From: Dehalococcoidia bacterium
GTDB taxonomy: Bacteria > Chloroflexota > Dehalococcoidia > Tepidiformales > Tepidiformaceae
NCBI GenBank assembly: GCA_007126855.1
Contig: SLAK01000250.1
Coordinates: 1-16,245, forward strand
Length of the DNA stretch: 16,245 nucleotides
Direction: 5' to 3'
Shown: positions 7,088 through 13,637 of the stretch, in pieces
Layout of the letters: each line of letters opens with the position of its first letter
Position numbering within the stretch: the first letter of the stretch is position 1
Made by a program: the position numbers and the translations under genes
Notes under the pieces: generated by a model
Database searches by the model: none
Seen by the model: the letters and a program-made list of their open reading frames with translations, nothing else
Told to the model about the DNA's origin: nothing

Positions 7088-7770
7088 GACGCATCCGGCT
7101 CCAGCTGTGATTCCAGGGCCTTTCGAACCTTCATTCGCGCGCGATGCAGCAGCACGCGCTGGTTCGCTTCGGAAATCTCCAGCGCCTCACACACTTCCGG
7201 GGCGGTCCAGTGTTCCATGTCACGAAGCGTTATCACGGCAGCCTGCATGGTTGAGAGTTGCTCAATAGTCTCCCGGACATGGCGCACTGTTTCATCCGAC
7301 AGCAACTTTGTTTCGGGCTGATCTTCCCATCGCGCTGGTGGCGCCGCCCACATGCCCGTTTCCGCGGAGAACGCGGAAGGCAACAGTTGCTCGATATCCG
7401 CGCTCTCGTCGTCATCCCGTGTCATCGCCGACTTCAACGCGCTGAACGACAGGGTCCGCCGCTCCCGCCGCATCCGGGCCTGCGCACGGTTCGCCCCGAT
7501 GCGGAAGATCCAGGTCTTGAGCGAAGATCGGCCCTCGAAGCGAGGAAGCGCCTGCAGCATCGCAACCCAGGTCTCCTGCGCCACATCCTCCGCCAGGTCC
7601 GGGCTCGGAAGGTAGTTCCGCAGGAATCGCTCCAGCGGCGCCTGGTAGCGGTCGATGAGTTCAACGAATGCCCCTTCGTCTCCCTCGCGCAGCCGATCCA
7701 CCAGCGAGGTTTCACCATCCCGCGCTGGCTGCGCTTTCGCACCGGTGTGGTCGCTCTCTTCTGGGCCCAT
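7084..7770 (-). CDS. ECF-type RNA polymerase sigma factor
   Basis: This 228-aa alternative sigma factor directs RNA polymerase to a stress or condition regulon. Region sigma2 covers about residues 26-105, with DVAQETWVAML at 62-72 and the -10-recognising segment around FEGRSSLKTWIFRIGANRAQ. A long acidic linker at about 106-155 contains APPARWEDQPE, a Pro-Trp-Pro-Glu pattern seen in some ECF groups. Sigma4 (about 158-222) ends with the helix-turn-helix TAPEVCEALEISEANQRVLL, which would read the -35. The start is the ATG at 7770. No Shine-Dalgarno precedes it; a poor -10-like GACACT lies 9 bases upstream. It is translationally coupled to the zinc anti-sigma gene. The target promoters are unknown; a GGAACTT on the opposite strand just outside the gene is a weak candidate. 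Confidence 0.93.
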   Translation of the reverse strand: MGPEESDHTGAKAQPARDGETSLVDRLREGDEGAFVELIDRYQAPLERFLRNYLPSPDLAEDVAQETWVAMLQALPRFEGRSSLKTWIFRIGANRAQARMRRERRTLSFSALKSAMTRDDDESADIEQLLPSAFSAETGMWAAPPARWEDQPETKLLSDETVRHVRETIEQLSTMQAAVITLRDMEHWTAPEVCEALEISEANQRVLLHRARMKVRKALESQLEPDAS

Positions 7771-7797
7771 GGTTCTGCCAGTGTCAGTGCATCGTGC

Positions 7798-7826
7798 GGA
7801 ACTTGTCGAGTGCCGCGCGCCTCTGC
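7798..7826 (+). promoter_or_regulatory. Possible ECF-type promoter pointing away from the sigma gene
   Basis: GGAACTT (7798-7804) matches the classic ECF/sigmaE -35. It is followed after 17 bases by TCTGC (7822-7826), one base off the E. coli sigmaE -10 TCTGA. It would drive the stub ORF and the PIG-L gene. A seven-base match can arise by chance in 16 kb, so the position beside an ECF gene is the only added support. Confidence 0.2.
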
Positions 7827-7835
7827 TCCGTGCGG

Positions 7836-7841
7836 TAGGCT
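7836..7841 (+). promoter_or_regulatory. Candidate -10 (TAGGCT) placing a leaderless start on the stub ORF
   Basis: TAGGCT ends 6 bases before GTG 7848 and 9 bases before the in-frame ATG 7851. This is the same geometry as the elements before the methyltransferase, XdhC and PAC2 genes. There is no Shine-Dalgarno. Confidence 0.3.
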
Positions 7842-7850
7842 CAGACTGTG

Positions 7851-7985
7851 ATGCCGCCGGGCCTCCTGGAGATCGTTTGCGAACGGTGGCGTCTCCCCGC
7901 TGTCGAGCGGGTGGAGCCCATCACCGTGGGCGAATGGAACGACGTCTGGCGCATCGAAACAGCGTCCGGCGCCTTCGTGCCCTGA
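7851..7985 (+). pseudogene. N-terminal stub of an aminoglycoside-phosphotransferase-like kinase
   Basis: This 44-codon ORF reads like the first strands of an APH/choline-kinase-fold protein: LPAVERVEPITVGEWNDVWR, then IETASGAFV. In intact relatives that turn is followed by a L-R-V type strand with the ATP-binding lysine region. Here a TGA follows directly after FVP. A shift of frame near 7979-7982 would read FVLIRPG and stay open to 8050, but nothing further resembling a kinase follows and the PIG-L gene starts at 8047. So about 85% of the expected gene is missing. Most likely it is a deletion remnant. It could instead be an expressed microprotein, because start and promoter-like element are intact. 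Family recognition is from pattern only. Confidence 0.45.
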
Positions 7986-8008
7986 TCCGGCCTGGGTCCG
8001 CCCTCTGC

Positions 8009-8014
8009 TACGCT
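8009..8014 (+). promoter_or_regulatory. Candidate -10 for the PIG-L gene
   Basis: TACGCT fits TANNNT and would start a leader of about 26 bases. That leader contains AAGGAAG (8037-8043) just before the ATG. No clear -35 is present. Confidence 0.3.
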
Positions 8015-8046
8015 TTTGAACATCACACACATCCGCAAGGAAGCTC

Positions 8047-8790
8047 ATGACCGATCAAGCAGATGAACGCGCGCCCGCATCCGCCATGGTCGTTGTCGCC
8101 CACCCGGACGACGCTGAATTCCTCTTCGCCGGCACCATCGCGCAGTGGACCCGGGCCGGGTGCGAAGCCACCTACGTCGTCATCACCAAAGGCGACAAGG
8201 GCAGCGAAGACCGCAGCATGACCCCCTCCCGCCTCGCGGAAATCCGCGAAGCCGAGCAGCGCGCCGCAGGAGAGATCCTCGGCGTCAAGAACTACGAGTT
8301 CATGGGCTACCCCGACGGCTACCTGGGCCACACCCTCGACCTGCGCCGCGACCTCACTGCGCTCATCCGCCGCTACCGCCCGGAAGTCGTCATGTGCTTC
8401 GATCCCACCACCCGCTTCCTCATGAATACCTATCCCAACCATCCCGACCACCGCGCCAGCGGCGACGCCACCGTCGATGCCGTCTTCCCCTGTGCCCGCG
8501 ACCACCTGACCTTCCCCGAGCTGCTCGCCGATGGCCTGGAACCCCATAAAGTCGCCGAGCTCTGGATGGGCGCCTCCGCCGAACCAAACACCTGGGTCGA
8601 TATCGGCCAGACCATGGAGATCAAGCTCAAAGCCCTCATGGCGCACCCCAGCCAGCTCGGCGAAGACGTCCCCGACTTCGCCCGCATGATGGCCCGCGAG
8701 TCCGCCGCAGGTCAGCCAATGGAGTTCGCCGAATCCTTCCGCCGCATCGAGCTCGACCGCCCGCGCGAAGTCTTCAAGGACGCCACCTGA
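8047..8790 (+). CDS. PIG-L (LmbE-like) zinc-dependent N-acetyl deacetylase family protein
   Basis: The PIG-L family removes N-acetyl groups from sugar conjugates, for example MshB in mycothiol synthesis and BshB in bacillithiol synthesis. The 247-aa protein has the zinc motif AHPDD at 18-22. By analogy with MshB, His19 and Asp22 are ligands and Asp21 the base. The second motif NHPDHRASG at 131-139 supplies the third ligand, probably His135. KGDKGSEDR at 48-56 is the usual substrate-side loop. The ATG is supported by AAGGAAG upstream. There is no signal peptide, so it is cytosolic. No thiol-biosynthesis partner (a glycosyltransferase or Cys ligase) is nearby, so the substrate cannot be named. 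The small methyltransferase gene follows 43 bases downstream on the same strand, with its own promoter-like element. Confidence 0.88.
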   Translation: MTDQADERAPASAMVVVAHPDDAEFLFAGTIAQWTRAGCEATYVVITKGDKGSEDRSMTPSRLAEIREAEQRAAGEILGVKNYEFMGYPDGYLGHTLDLRRDLTALIRRYRPEVVMCFDPTTRFLMNTYPNHPDHRASGDATVDAVFPCARDHLTFPELLADGLEPHKVAELWMGASAEPNTWVDIGQTMEIKLKALMAHPSQLGEDVPDFARMMARESAAGQPMEFAESFRRIELDRPREVFKDAT

Positions 8791-8820
8791 GCCGCCACTT
8801 TCGCCAAGTGCCGGCGTCGC

Positions 8821-8826
8821 TAGACT
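8821..8826 (+). promoter_or_regulatory. Candidate -10 (TAGACT) with leaderless start of the methyltransferase
   Basis: TAGACT lies 7 bases before the ATG at 8834 with no ribosome binding site between, so a transcript would begin at or beside the start codon. The -35 region is weak. Confidence 0.4.
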
Positions 8827-8833
8827 TGCGGCA

Positions 8834-9400
8834 ATGAACCGCTACCACCGCTGGTATTGCCGCTCCGCTAAATGGCAGTCCCGGCTCGACCAGACCGTCC
8901 TGCCCTGGGTCCTCCGCGACTATCCGCTCGGCGACAAGCTGCTCGAGATCGGCCCCGGCCCCGGCCTCACCACGGATCTGCTTCGCCAGCGCGTCCCCGC
9001 CATGACCTGCATCGAGATCGATGACCGCCTCGCCGCCGCGCTGAGCGAGCGGACGAAAGGATCCAACGTGACCGTCGAGCACGGCGACGCCACGGACATG
9101 CCCTTCGCCGAGGGGACCTTTTCCTCCGCTGTCGCCCTCACCATGCTCCACCACGTCCCCTCTGCCGCTATGCAGGACCGGCTGCTCGCCGAGGCCTTCC
9201 GCGTCTTGCAGCCGGGCGGCATCTTCCTCGGGATGGATAGCACTCCGTCCCTGCGCTTCCGGCTCGTGCATCTCTTCGACACTATGGTGGTCGTCGACCC
9301 GGACACCTTCAGCTCGCGTCTCCAAGCCGCTGGCTTCGACGACGTGTCCGTCCGCGAAGGCGATGGCGCCTTCCGCTGGCGGGCCCGCAAACCGGCCTGA
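8834..9400 (+). CDS. Class I SAM-dependent methyltransferase, small
   Basis: This 188-aa Rossmann-fold methyltransferase has motif I LLEIGPGPG at 36-44. An acidic end of strand 2 (IEIDD) follows, then GDATDMPF as the adenine-contacting motif, LTMLHHV after strand 4, and LQPGG before strand 5. It belongs to the Methyltransf_11/25 type group, whose substrates are very diverse, so none is named. The N-terminal 30 residues are rich in aromatic and basic residues and probably cap the active site. There is no Shine-Dalgarno before the ATG, but a -10-like TAGACT lies 7 bases upstream, suggesting a leaderless message. The stop is one base from the convergent glyA stop, leaving no room for a separate terminator. 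Confidence 0.85.
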   Translation: MNRYHRWYCRSAKWQSRLDQTVLPWVLRDYPLGDKLLEIGPGPGLTTDLLRQRVPAMTCIEIDDRLAAALSERTKGSNVTVEHGDATDMPFAEGTFSSAVALTMLHHVPSAAMQDRLLAEAFRVLQPGGIFLGMDSTPSLRFRLVHLFDTMVVVDPDTFSSRLQAAGFDDVSVREGDGAFRWRARKPA

Positions 9401-9401
9401 G

Positions 9402-10649
9402 TTAGCGGTCGGTGATCCCCGGCACCGGGTACGCCTTCGCGAATTCCGCCACTTCGCTGCGCACGCCCTCGCGGACGCCGTCCCCATCGGGGTCGTCCAG
9501 CACGCGCAGGATCCAGCGCGCCACCCGCCGCATCTCGTCCGTCGCCATCTGGCGGGAGGTCAGCGCCGCCGTGCCGATACGCAGCCCGCTGCCCACGTAG
9601 GGCGGCCGCTCGTCGTAGGGGATGGTGTTGCGGTTTGTGATGATGCCCGCGCCCTGCAGCGCGTTTTGCGCCTTCAGCCCGCTGATGCCCTTGGAGTTGC
9701 AGTCGGCAAGCAAAAGGTGGTTGTCCGTGCCGCCAGAGACCAGACGAAGCCCGCCCTTCATCAACTCGTCGGCGAGGGCAGCCGCGTTCTCCACCACCTG
9801 CCGCGCGTAGTGCTTGAACTCCGGCGCCAGCGCTTCGCCGAAGGCCACCGCCTTCGCGCCGATCGAATGCAGGTGCGGCCCGCCCTGCGTCCCGGGGAAG
9901 ACTGCCTTGTCCAGCGCTTCGGCGTGCTGCTCTTTGCACAGGGCCAGCGCGCCGCGCGGGCCACGGAGCGTCTTATGCGTCGTCGTCGTCACGATATCGG
10001 CGTAGGGTACGGGCGAGATGTGCTCGCCCCCGGCAACCAGCCCCGCGATGTGCGACATGTCTGCCATCAGCAGCGCGCCGGTCTCCTGCGCGATCTCCGC
10101 GAACGCCGGGAAGTCCACCGTCCTCGGATAAGCCGTCGCGCCACAGACGATGATGCGCGGCTTGTGCTCCCGCGCGAGCCGCCGCACATCCTCCATGTCC
10201 ACCACTTCGCTTTCACGGTCCACTGAATAGGCCACGAAGTTGTAGAGGCGCCCGCTGAAGTTCACCGGCGAGCCATGCGTCAGGTGCCCACCCTGGCTCA
10301 GCTCCAGCCCCATGATCGTGTCGCCCGGCTGGGCGAAGGCCAGATAGGCGGCCATGTTGGCCTCAGCGCCGCTTGTGGGTTGCACGTTTGCGTGCTCGGC
10401 CCCGAAGAGCTGCTTCGCCCGCTCGATCGCCAGCGTTTCCAGCCGGTCGCTGTGCTGGTTGCCCGCGTAGTAGCGCTTTCCAGGGTAGCCCTCCGCGTAC
10501 TTGTTCGTGAACACCGAGCCCGTGACTTCCAGCACCCCGGCCGAGGCGTAGTTCTCGCTCGCGATCATCTCGAGCGTTTCCACCTGGCGCTGCTCTTCGT
10601 CGGCGATGATGGCGGCCACTTCGGGGTCGCTGTGGCTCAGGACGTGCAT
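9402..10649 (-). CDS. glyA: Serine hydroxymethyltransferase
   Basis: This PLP enzyme converts serine and tetrahydrofolate to glycine and methylene-tetrahydrofolate, the main source of one-carbon units. The 415-aa length is typical. Visible family motifs are IASENYAS at 29-36, NKYAEGYPGKRYYAG at 49-63, GGHLTHGSPVNFSG at 120-133, and VTTTTHKTLRGPRG at 220-233 with PLP-binding Lys226. The segment after YYAG reads NQHSD rather than the common CE-x-VD; the catalytic Glu and Tyr upstream are kept, so I expect normal activity. GGAGGA lies 6 bases before the ATG, a strong ribosome binding site. It is monocistronic as far as seen: divergent from the XdhC gene and abutting the methyltransferase stop. 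Confidence 0.97.
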   Translation of the reverse strand: MHVLSHSDPEVAAIIADEEQRQVETLEMIASENYASAGVLEVTGSVFTNKYAEGYPGKRYYAGNQHSDRLETLAIERAKQLFGAEHANVQPTSGAEANMAAYLAFAQPGDTIMGLELSQGGHLTHGSPVNFSGRLYNFVAYSVDRESEVVDMEDVRRLAREHKPRIIVCGATAYPRTVDFPAFAEIAQETGALLMADMSHIAGLVAGGEHISPVPYADIVTTTTHKTLRGPRGALALCKEQHAEALDKAVFPGTQGGPHLHSIGAKAVAFGEALAPEFKHYARQVVENAAALADELMKGGLRLVSGGTDNHLLLADCNSKGISGLKAQNALQGAGIITNRNTIPYDERPPYVGSGLRIGTAALTSRQMATDEMRRVARWILRVLDDPDGDGVREGVRSEVAEFAKAYPVPGITDR

Positions 10650-10677
10650 GGCTTCCTCCGGTCGTGCTTCACTTCAC

Positions 10678-10683
10678 AGACTA
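10678..10683 (-). promoter_or_regulatory. Candidate -10 for glyA
   Basis: On the minus strand TAGTCT lies 28 bases before the glyA ATG, allowing a short leader that holds the GGAGGA ribosome binding site. No -35 is obvious, and no riboswitch-like structure was seen in the 111-base glyA/XdhC interval. Confidence 0.35.
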
Positions 10684-10745
10684 CGCCGGAGCCTCCCATC
10701 GGGCGAGATTGCCCCATCTTGATCACCTTTTGTCCTGCTCTGGGC

Positions 10746-10751
10746 TATCCT
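10746..10751 (+). promoter_or_regulatory. Candidate -10 (TATCCT) with leaderless start of the XdhC-family gene
   Basis: TATCCT ends 9 bases before ATG 10761 with no Shine-Dalgarno in between. This position also supports choosing this ATG over the far upstream in-frame starts. Confidence 0.4.
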
Positions 10752-10760
10752 GTACCCCAT

Positions 10761-11573
10761 ATGCTGGAGCTGACACAACGCCTGGTCGATGCCGCCGAGG
10801 GCGGCGAACCCGTCGTCCTCGCCTCCATCCTTGAGCCGGGGCCAAACTCTGCCCTACAGCCGGGCAACCGCATGCTCGTCGAACGTTCCGGCAACCGCCT
10901 GGGCACCCTCGGCGACGCTGGGCTCGATGGCCTCATCGCCGGCTATGCCCTTGGCGCGTTCGTCCGCCATGCCGCCGAAACGGTCTACCTGGCCGGCGAA
11001 GGCCAGCTCACCACGCGGCACACCCAGGACGCCACCAGCATCTACGTCGAAGTCGTCGAGTCCAAGCCGGTCTTCCTTGTCGTTGGCGCCGGGCACATCG
11101 GCCGCGCGCTCGCAAAACTCGGCGATTTCCTGGACTTCCACGTCGCCATCCTGGACGACCGCGAAGACTTCGCCGACTCCGAGCTCGTCCCCGAAGCCGA
11201 CCAGGTCATCTGCGACGACTTCGAACACGCCATCGACAACTTCCCCATCAACGCCAACACCTACATCGTCATGGTTACCCGCGGCCACCGGCAGGACGAG
11301 CTGTCCCTGCGCCGCTCCCTGGGTCGCGGCGCCGCATACGTCGGCATGATCGGCTCCAAGCGCCGCACCTCGGCGGTCCTCGAACACTTGCGCGATGAGG
11401 GCTTCGATATCGACGAGCTGGCTCGCGTCCGGACTCCAATCGGGCTCGACATCGGCGCCGAAACGCCCGAGGAAATCGCCATCAGCATCATGGCCGAGAT
11501 CGTCATGCTTCGCCGCGGCGGCACCGGGACACCCATGTACTACCGCCGCGCAGACCTCCGCCCGCCCGGTTGA
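10761..11573 (+). CDS. XdhC/CoxI family protein (molybdoenzyme maturation factor-like)
   Basis: XdhC/CoxI proteins bind molybdenum cofactor and help sulfurate and insert it into xanthine-dehydrogenase-type enzymes. The 270-aa protein has an N-terminal XdhC_CoxI-like region (about 1-100) and a Rossmann-like C-terminal domain. That domain has VVGAGHIGRAL at 107-117, MVTRGHRQDE at 171-180, GMIGSKRR at 195-202, and RTPIGLDIGAETPEEIA at 224-240, all typical of the family. The frame is open upstream to 10275, but that part is antisense to glyA. The ATG at 10761 starts the recognisable protein and sits 9 bases after a TATCCT element. No molybdenum hydroxylase gene is in view, so it is a stand-alone copy and its client is unknown. 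Confidence 0.88.
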   Translation: MLELTQRLVDAAEGGEPVVLASILEPGPNSALQPGNRMLVERSGNRLGTLGDAGLDGLIAGYALGAFVRHAAETVYLAGEGQLTTRHTQDATSIYVEVVESKPVFLVVGAGHIGRALAKLGDFLDFHVAILDDREDFADSELVPEADQVICDDFEHAIDNFPINANTYIVMVTRGHRQDELSLRRSLGRGAAYVGMIGSKRRTSAVLEHLRDEGFDIDELARVRTPIGLDIGAETPEEIAISIMAEIVMLRRGGTGTPMYYRRADLRPPG

Positions 11574-11618
11574 TGCCTCGGCCTTGCCTTCGGGTATGAC
11601 CAAGCCTTTGCATGTGCC

Positions 11619-11624
11619 TAGAAT
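11619..11624 (+). promoter_or_regulatory. Candidate -10 (TAGAAT) with leaderless GTG start of the PAC2 gene
   Basis: TAGAAT, the best -10 match among the leaderless candidates here, is 6 bases before GTG 11631, and there is no ribosome binding site. A transcript starting at the normal distance would begin at the start codon. Confidence 0.45.
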
Positions 11625-11630
11625 GGCGAA

Positions 11631-12500
11631 GTGGACGGATTTACCATCACGCCCGTCGAAGGTTTACGCTCCCCGATCGTCGTGATCGCCTTCACCGGCT
11701 GGAGCGACACCGGAACGGTGACCGCCGATGCCGCGGCGCACATCATCGAAACTTTCGGCGGCGAACGCTTCCTCGAAGTCGACCCCGAAGAGTATTACGT
11801 CTTCACCGACACGCGCCCCTCGGTGCACCTTGTCGAAGGGGGCGAGCGGCGTATCGAATGGCCTCGCAACGAGGCCTTTGCCATCCGCCGGCCCGATGCG
11901 CCGAACGACCTCATCGTCGTCAACGGTGTGGAGCCGAACCTGCGCTGGCGCACCTTCGCCGAGCGCATGGCCTCCGCCATCGCCGAGCACCAGCCCTCGC
12001 TCGTCTGCACACTCGTGGCGCGGCCCGCGGCGACACCGCACACACGGCCAATCCCCATTACCGGCTCCTCCGCTGATGCGAACCTGGCCGCGCGCTATGG
12101 CCTCGGCCGCTCCATGTACCAGGGACCAACCGGCGTCGTCGGTGTCATCCACGACGCTCTCCGGGAGCGCAACGCGCCGCTCATCAGCCTGGCGGCCGGC
12201 GTGCCGCACTACCTGAACGTGGCCGAAAACCCGCCCGCGACCATGGCGCTGCTCAAGGCTTTCGCCGGCATCGCAGGCTACGACATTCCCATGGGCGAAC
12301 TCCCGGAACTCGGCGACCAGTTCCTGGAGCGCGTCGAGGAAGCGTCCGCCGGCGACGAACAGATCCAGCAGTACGTCCGTACCCTCGAGGAGCACTACGG
12401 CGAGGAAGAACCGGAGCCCGAGCAGCCGAGCGATCTCCCCTCGGCCGACGACGTCCTCCGCGACATCGAAGACTTCCTTCGCGGCGGCAACGGAGACTAA
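11631..12500 (+). CDS. PAC2 family protein (proteasome-assembly-chaperone-like)
   Basis: PAC2-fold proteins include eukaryotic and archaeal proteasome assembly chaperone relatives and many actinobacterial proteins of unclear job. The 289-aa protein shows the family opening SPIVVIAFTGWSDTG (residues about 14-28). Other family-like segments are LIVVNGVEPNLRW, the ITGSS stretch after a variable loop, and GPTGVVGVIHDAL followed by GVPHYLN. The C-terminus is a strongly acidic tail (about 240-289) with an EEEPEPEQP run and a final short helix, likely disordered and perhaps a partner-binding tail. No proteasome, Pup or Mpa gene is in the window, so a proteasome link is not shown. The GTG start follows a TAGAAT element by 6 bases. 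It is followed by yciH 4 bases after the stop, probably an operon. Confidence 0.85.
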   Translation: MDGFTITPVEGLRSPIVVIAFTGWSDTGTVTADAAAHIIETFGGERFLEVDPEEYYVFTDTRPSVHLVEGGERRIEWPRNEAFAIRRPDAPNDLIVVNGVEPNLRWRTFAERMASAIAEHQPSLVCTLVARPAATPHTRPIPITGSSADANLAARYGLGRSMYQGPTGVVGVIHDALRERNAPLISLAAGVPHYLNVAENPPATMALLKAFAGIAGYDIPMGELPELGDQFLERVEEASAGDEQIQQYVRTLEEHYGEEEPEPEQPSDLPSADDVLRDIEDFLRGGNGD

Positions 12501-12504
12501 CGCC

Positions 12505-12855
12505 ATGCCCGGCCGGGACTCCCGCCTGGTCTATTCGACGGACGGCGGGCGCGTGAAGCCCGCGCGGTCGAAGCGTGACCGCGCGCCGGAACCTGAAGGC
12601 CCGCAGGTCCCCGATGACGGCATCGTCCGCCTCCATCGCGGCAAGACCGGCAAGGGCGGCAAGCCCGCCACGCTCATCACCGGCCTTCCAGGCAGCGAAG
12701 CCGAACTGGACACGCTGTTGAAGAAGCTGAAGCAATCCGTCGGCGCGGGCGGTTCCCGCCAGGGGCGCACCCTGGCCATCCAGGGCGACCACCGCGAAAC
12801 CCTCCGCGCCCGGCTCGAAGCGATGGGCCATCGGGTGAAGCTCGCCGGAGGGTAG
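12505..12855 (+). CDS. yciH: YciH/SUI1 (eIF1-like) translation factor
   Basis: Bacterial YciH is the homologue of eukaryotic eIF1 and is thought to influence fidelity or repression of translation initiation at the small ribosomal subunit. The 116-aa protein keeps the family's N-terminal RLVYSTDGGRV at 7-17 and a basic, variable linker. Its C-terminal SUI1 domain (about 38-116) has VRLHRGKTGKGGKPATLITG, then GGSRQGRTLAIQGDHRE, and ends in the typical VKLAGG. The ATG follows the PAC2 stop by 4 bases, with GGAG at the PAC2 end as ribosome binding site. The gene is convergent with the ABC exporter operon, 44 bases away; that gap has no clear terminator hairpin. Identification is strong from direct similarity to E. 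coli YciH. Confidence 0.93.
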   Translation: MPGRDSRLVYSTDGGRVKPARSKRDRAPEPEGPQVPDDGIVRLHRGKTGKGGKPATLITGLPGSEAELDTLLKKLKQSVGAGGSRQGRTLAIQGDHRETLRARLEAMGHRVKLAGG

Positions 12856-12899
12856 CAAGGCCTCCGCTCGTCCCCCGTGAGACGCGCCCTGGTGAGGGT

Positions 12900-13637
12900 T
12901 TAACCCCCCGCCGTAATCTCCCAGCGCTCCAACTGCGCTATCGCGAACCACGTCGCCAGCCCAACCACCGCCACCAGTCCGACGATTGCGCCCGTCTCCG
13001 AGAGGTGCGCCTGGAACAGCACGTCTGGCGTCCCGCTGAGCATGTCACCGATAGCCAGTGTGTACTCGCGGATGCTCAGGATCCGCGTCCCCGTGAACAG
13101 CCCGGTCACCACGCCTTCCCAGAGGAACACATAGCCCAGGCCCACGATCAGCGCGTGGCTTGTCAGCACGCTCAGCATCACGAACAGCGCCGAATAGGCC
13201 AGCGCGCCGATCACCGTCGCGATCGTGAAGCCCAGCGCAATCTGCATGTCCCCCGTACCGGCGAGCGCAACCATCCCCGCGATGGACCCGGTTAGCAGGA
13301 GCACCACGCCCGTCGCCAGCCACGCCACGATCAGCTTCGGCAGCACGATGGCCCGCCGCGGGATCGGCTTCGTCAGCAGGTACACCGCCGTGCCCTCTTC
13401 GAATTCGCTCCCCAGCACTGCCGTGCCGAAGATGAGCGCGGCCAGCGGCAGCAGCGCGCCGATAATCACCACCGGAAAGAGCCCCTCCGCCGCCCACTGC
13501 TCGTGCTCCACGTTCGCCCCGGCCGTCCGCACCAGCACCGCAAGCACCACCGGGATCAGCGCGAAAAGACCGATGAACAACGTCCGGCGCTTCCCGGCCA
13601 CCTGCTGTAGCGTGATTGAAAACACCACGCGGTTCAT
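12900..13637 (-). CDS. ABC-2 type transporter permease (last gene of exporter operon)
   Basis: This 245-aa membrane subunit has six predicted helices at roughly residues 20-36, 54-75, 103-125, 133-158, 162-180 and 217-234. Between helices 2 and 3 lies SEFEEGTAVYLLTKPIPRR, the cytoplasmic coupling segment typical of ABC-2 permeases. Its ATG overlaps the upstream ATPase stop in a 4-base ATGA junction, so the two are probably translated together and form one transporter. The substrate is unknown; relatives include Nos/Gld/CcmA-associated exporters. The stop lies next to an imperfect GGGTTTAACCC, which is too tight to be a terminator. Confidence 0.87.
   Translation of the reverse strand: MNRVVFSITLQQVAGKRRTLFIGLFALIPVVLAVLVRTAGANVEHEQWAAEGLFPVVIIGALLPLAALIFGTAVLGSEFEEGTAVYLLTKPIPRRAIVLPKLIVAWLATGVVLLLTGSIAGMVALAGTGDMQIALGFTIATVIGALAYSALFVMLSVLTSHALIVGLGYVFLWEGVVTGLFTGTRILSIREYTLAIGDMLSGTPDVLFQAHLSETGAIVGLVAVVGLATWFAIAQLERWEITAGG

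Noticed and set aside
7258..7851. Plus-strand ORF opposite the ECF sigma gene
   Set aside because: It is a shadow frame of the sigma gene with no domain or ribosome binding site. The minus strand encodes clear sigma2 and sigma4 regions.
10275..10760. Upstream extension of the XdhC frame
   Set aside because: It is antisense to glyA, has no family similarity, and the recognisable protein begins at ATG 10761 right after a promoter-like element.
12893..12907. GGGTTTAACCC near the convergent yciH/permease stops as a terminator
   Set aside because: The two arms are separated by one base, so no stable hairpin loop can form, and no T-run follows.
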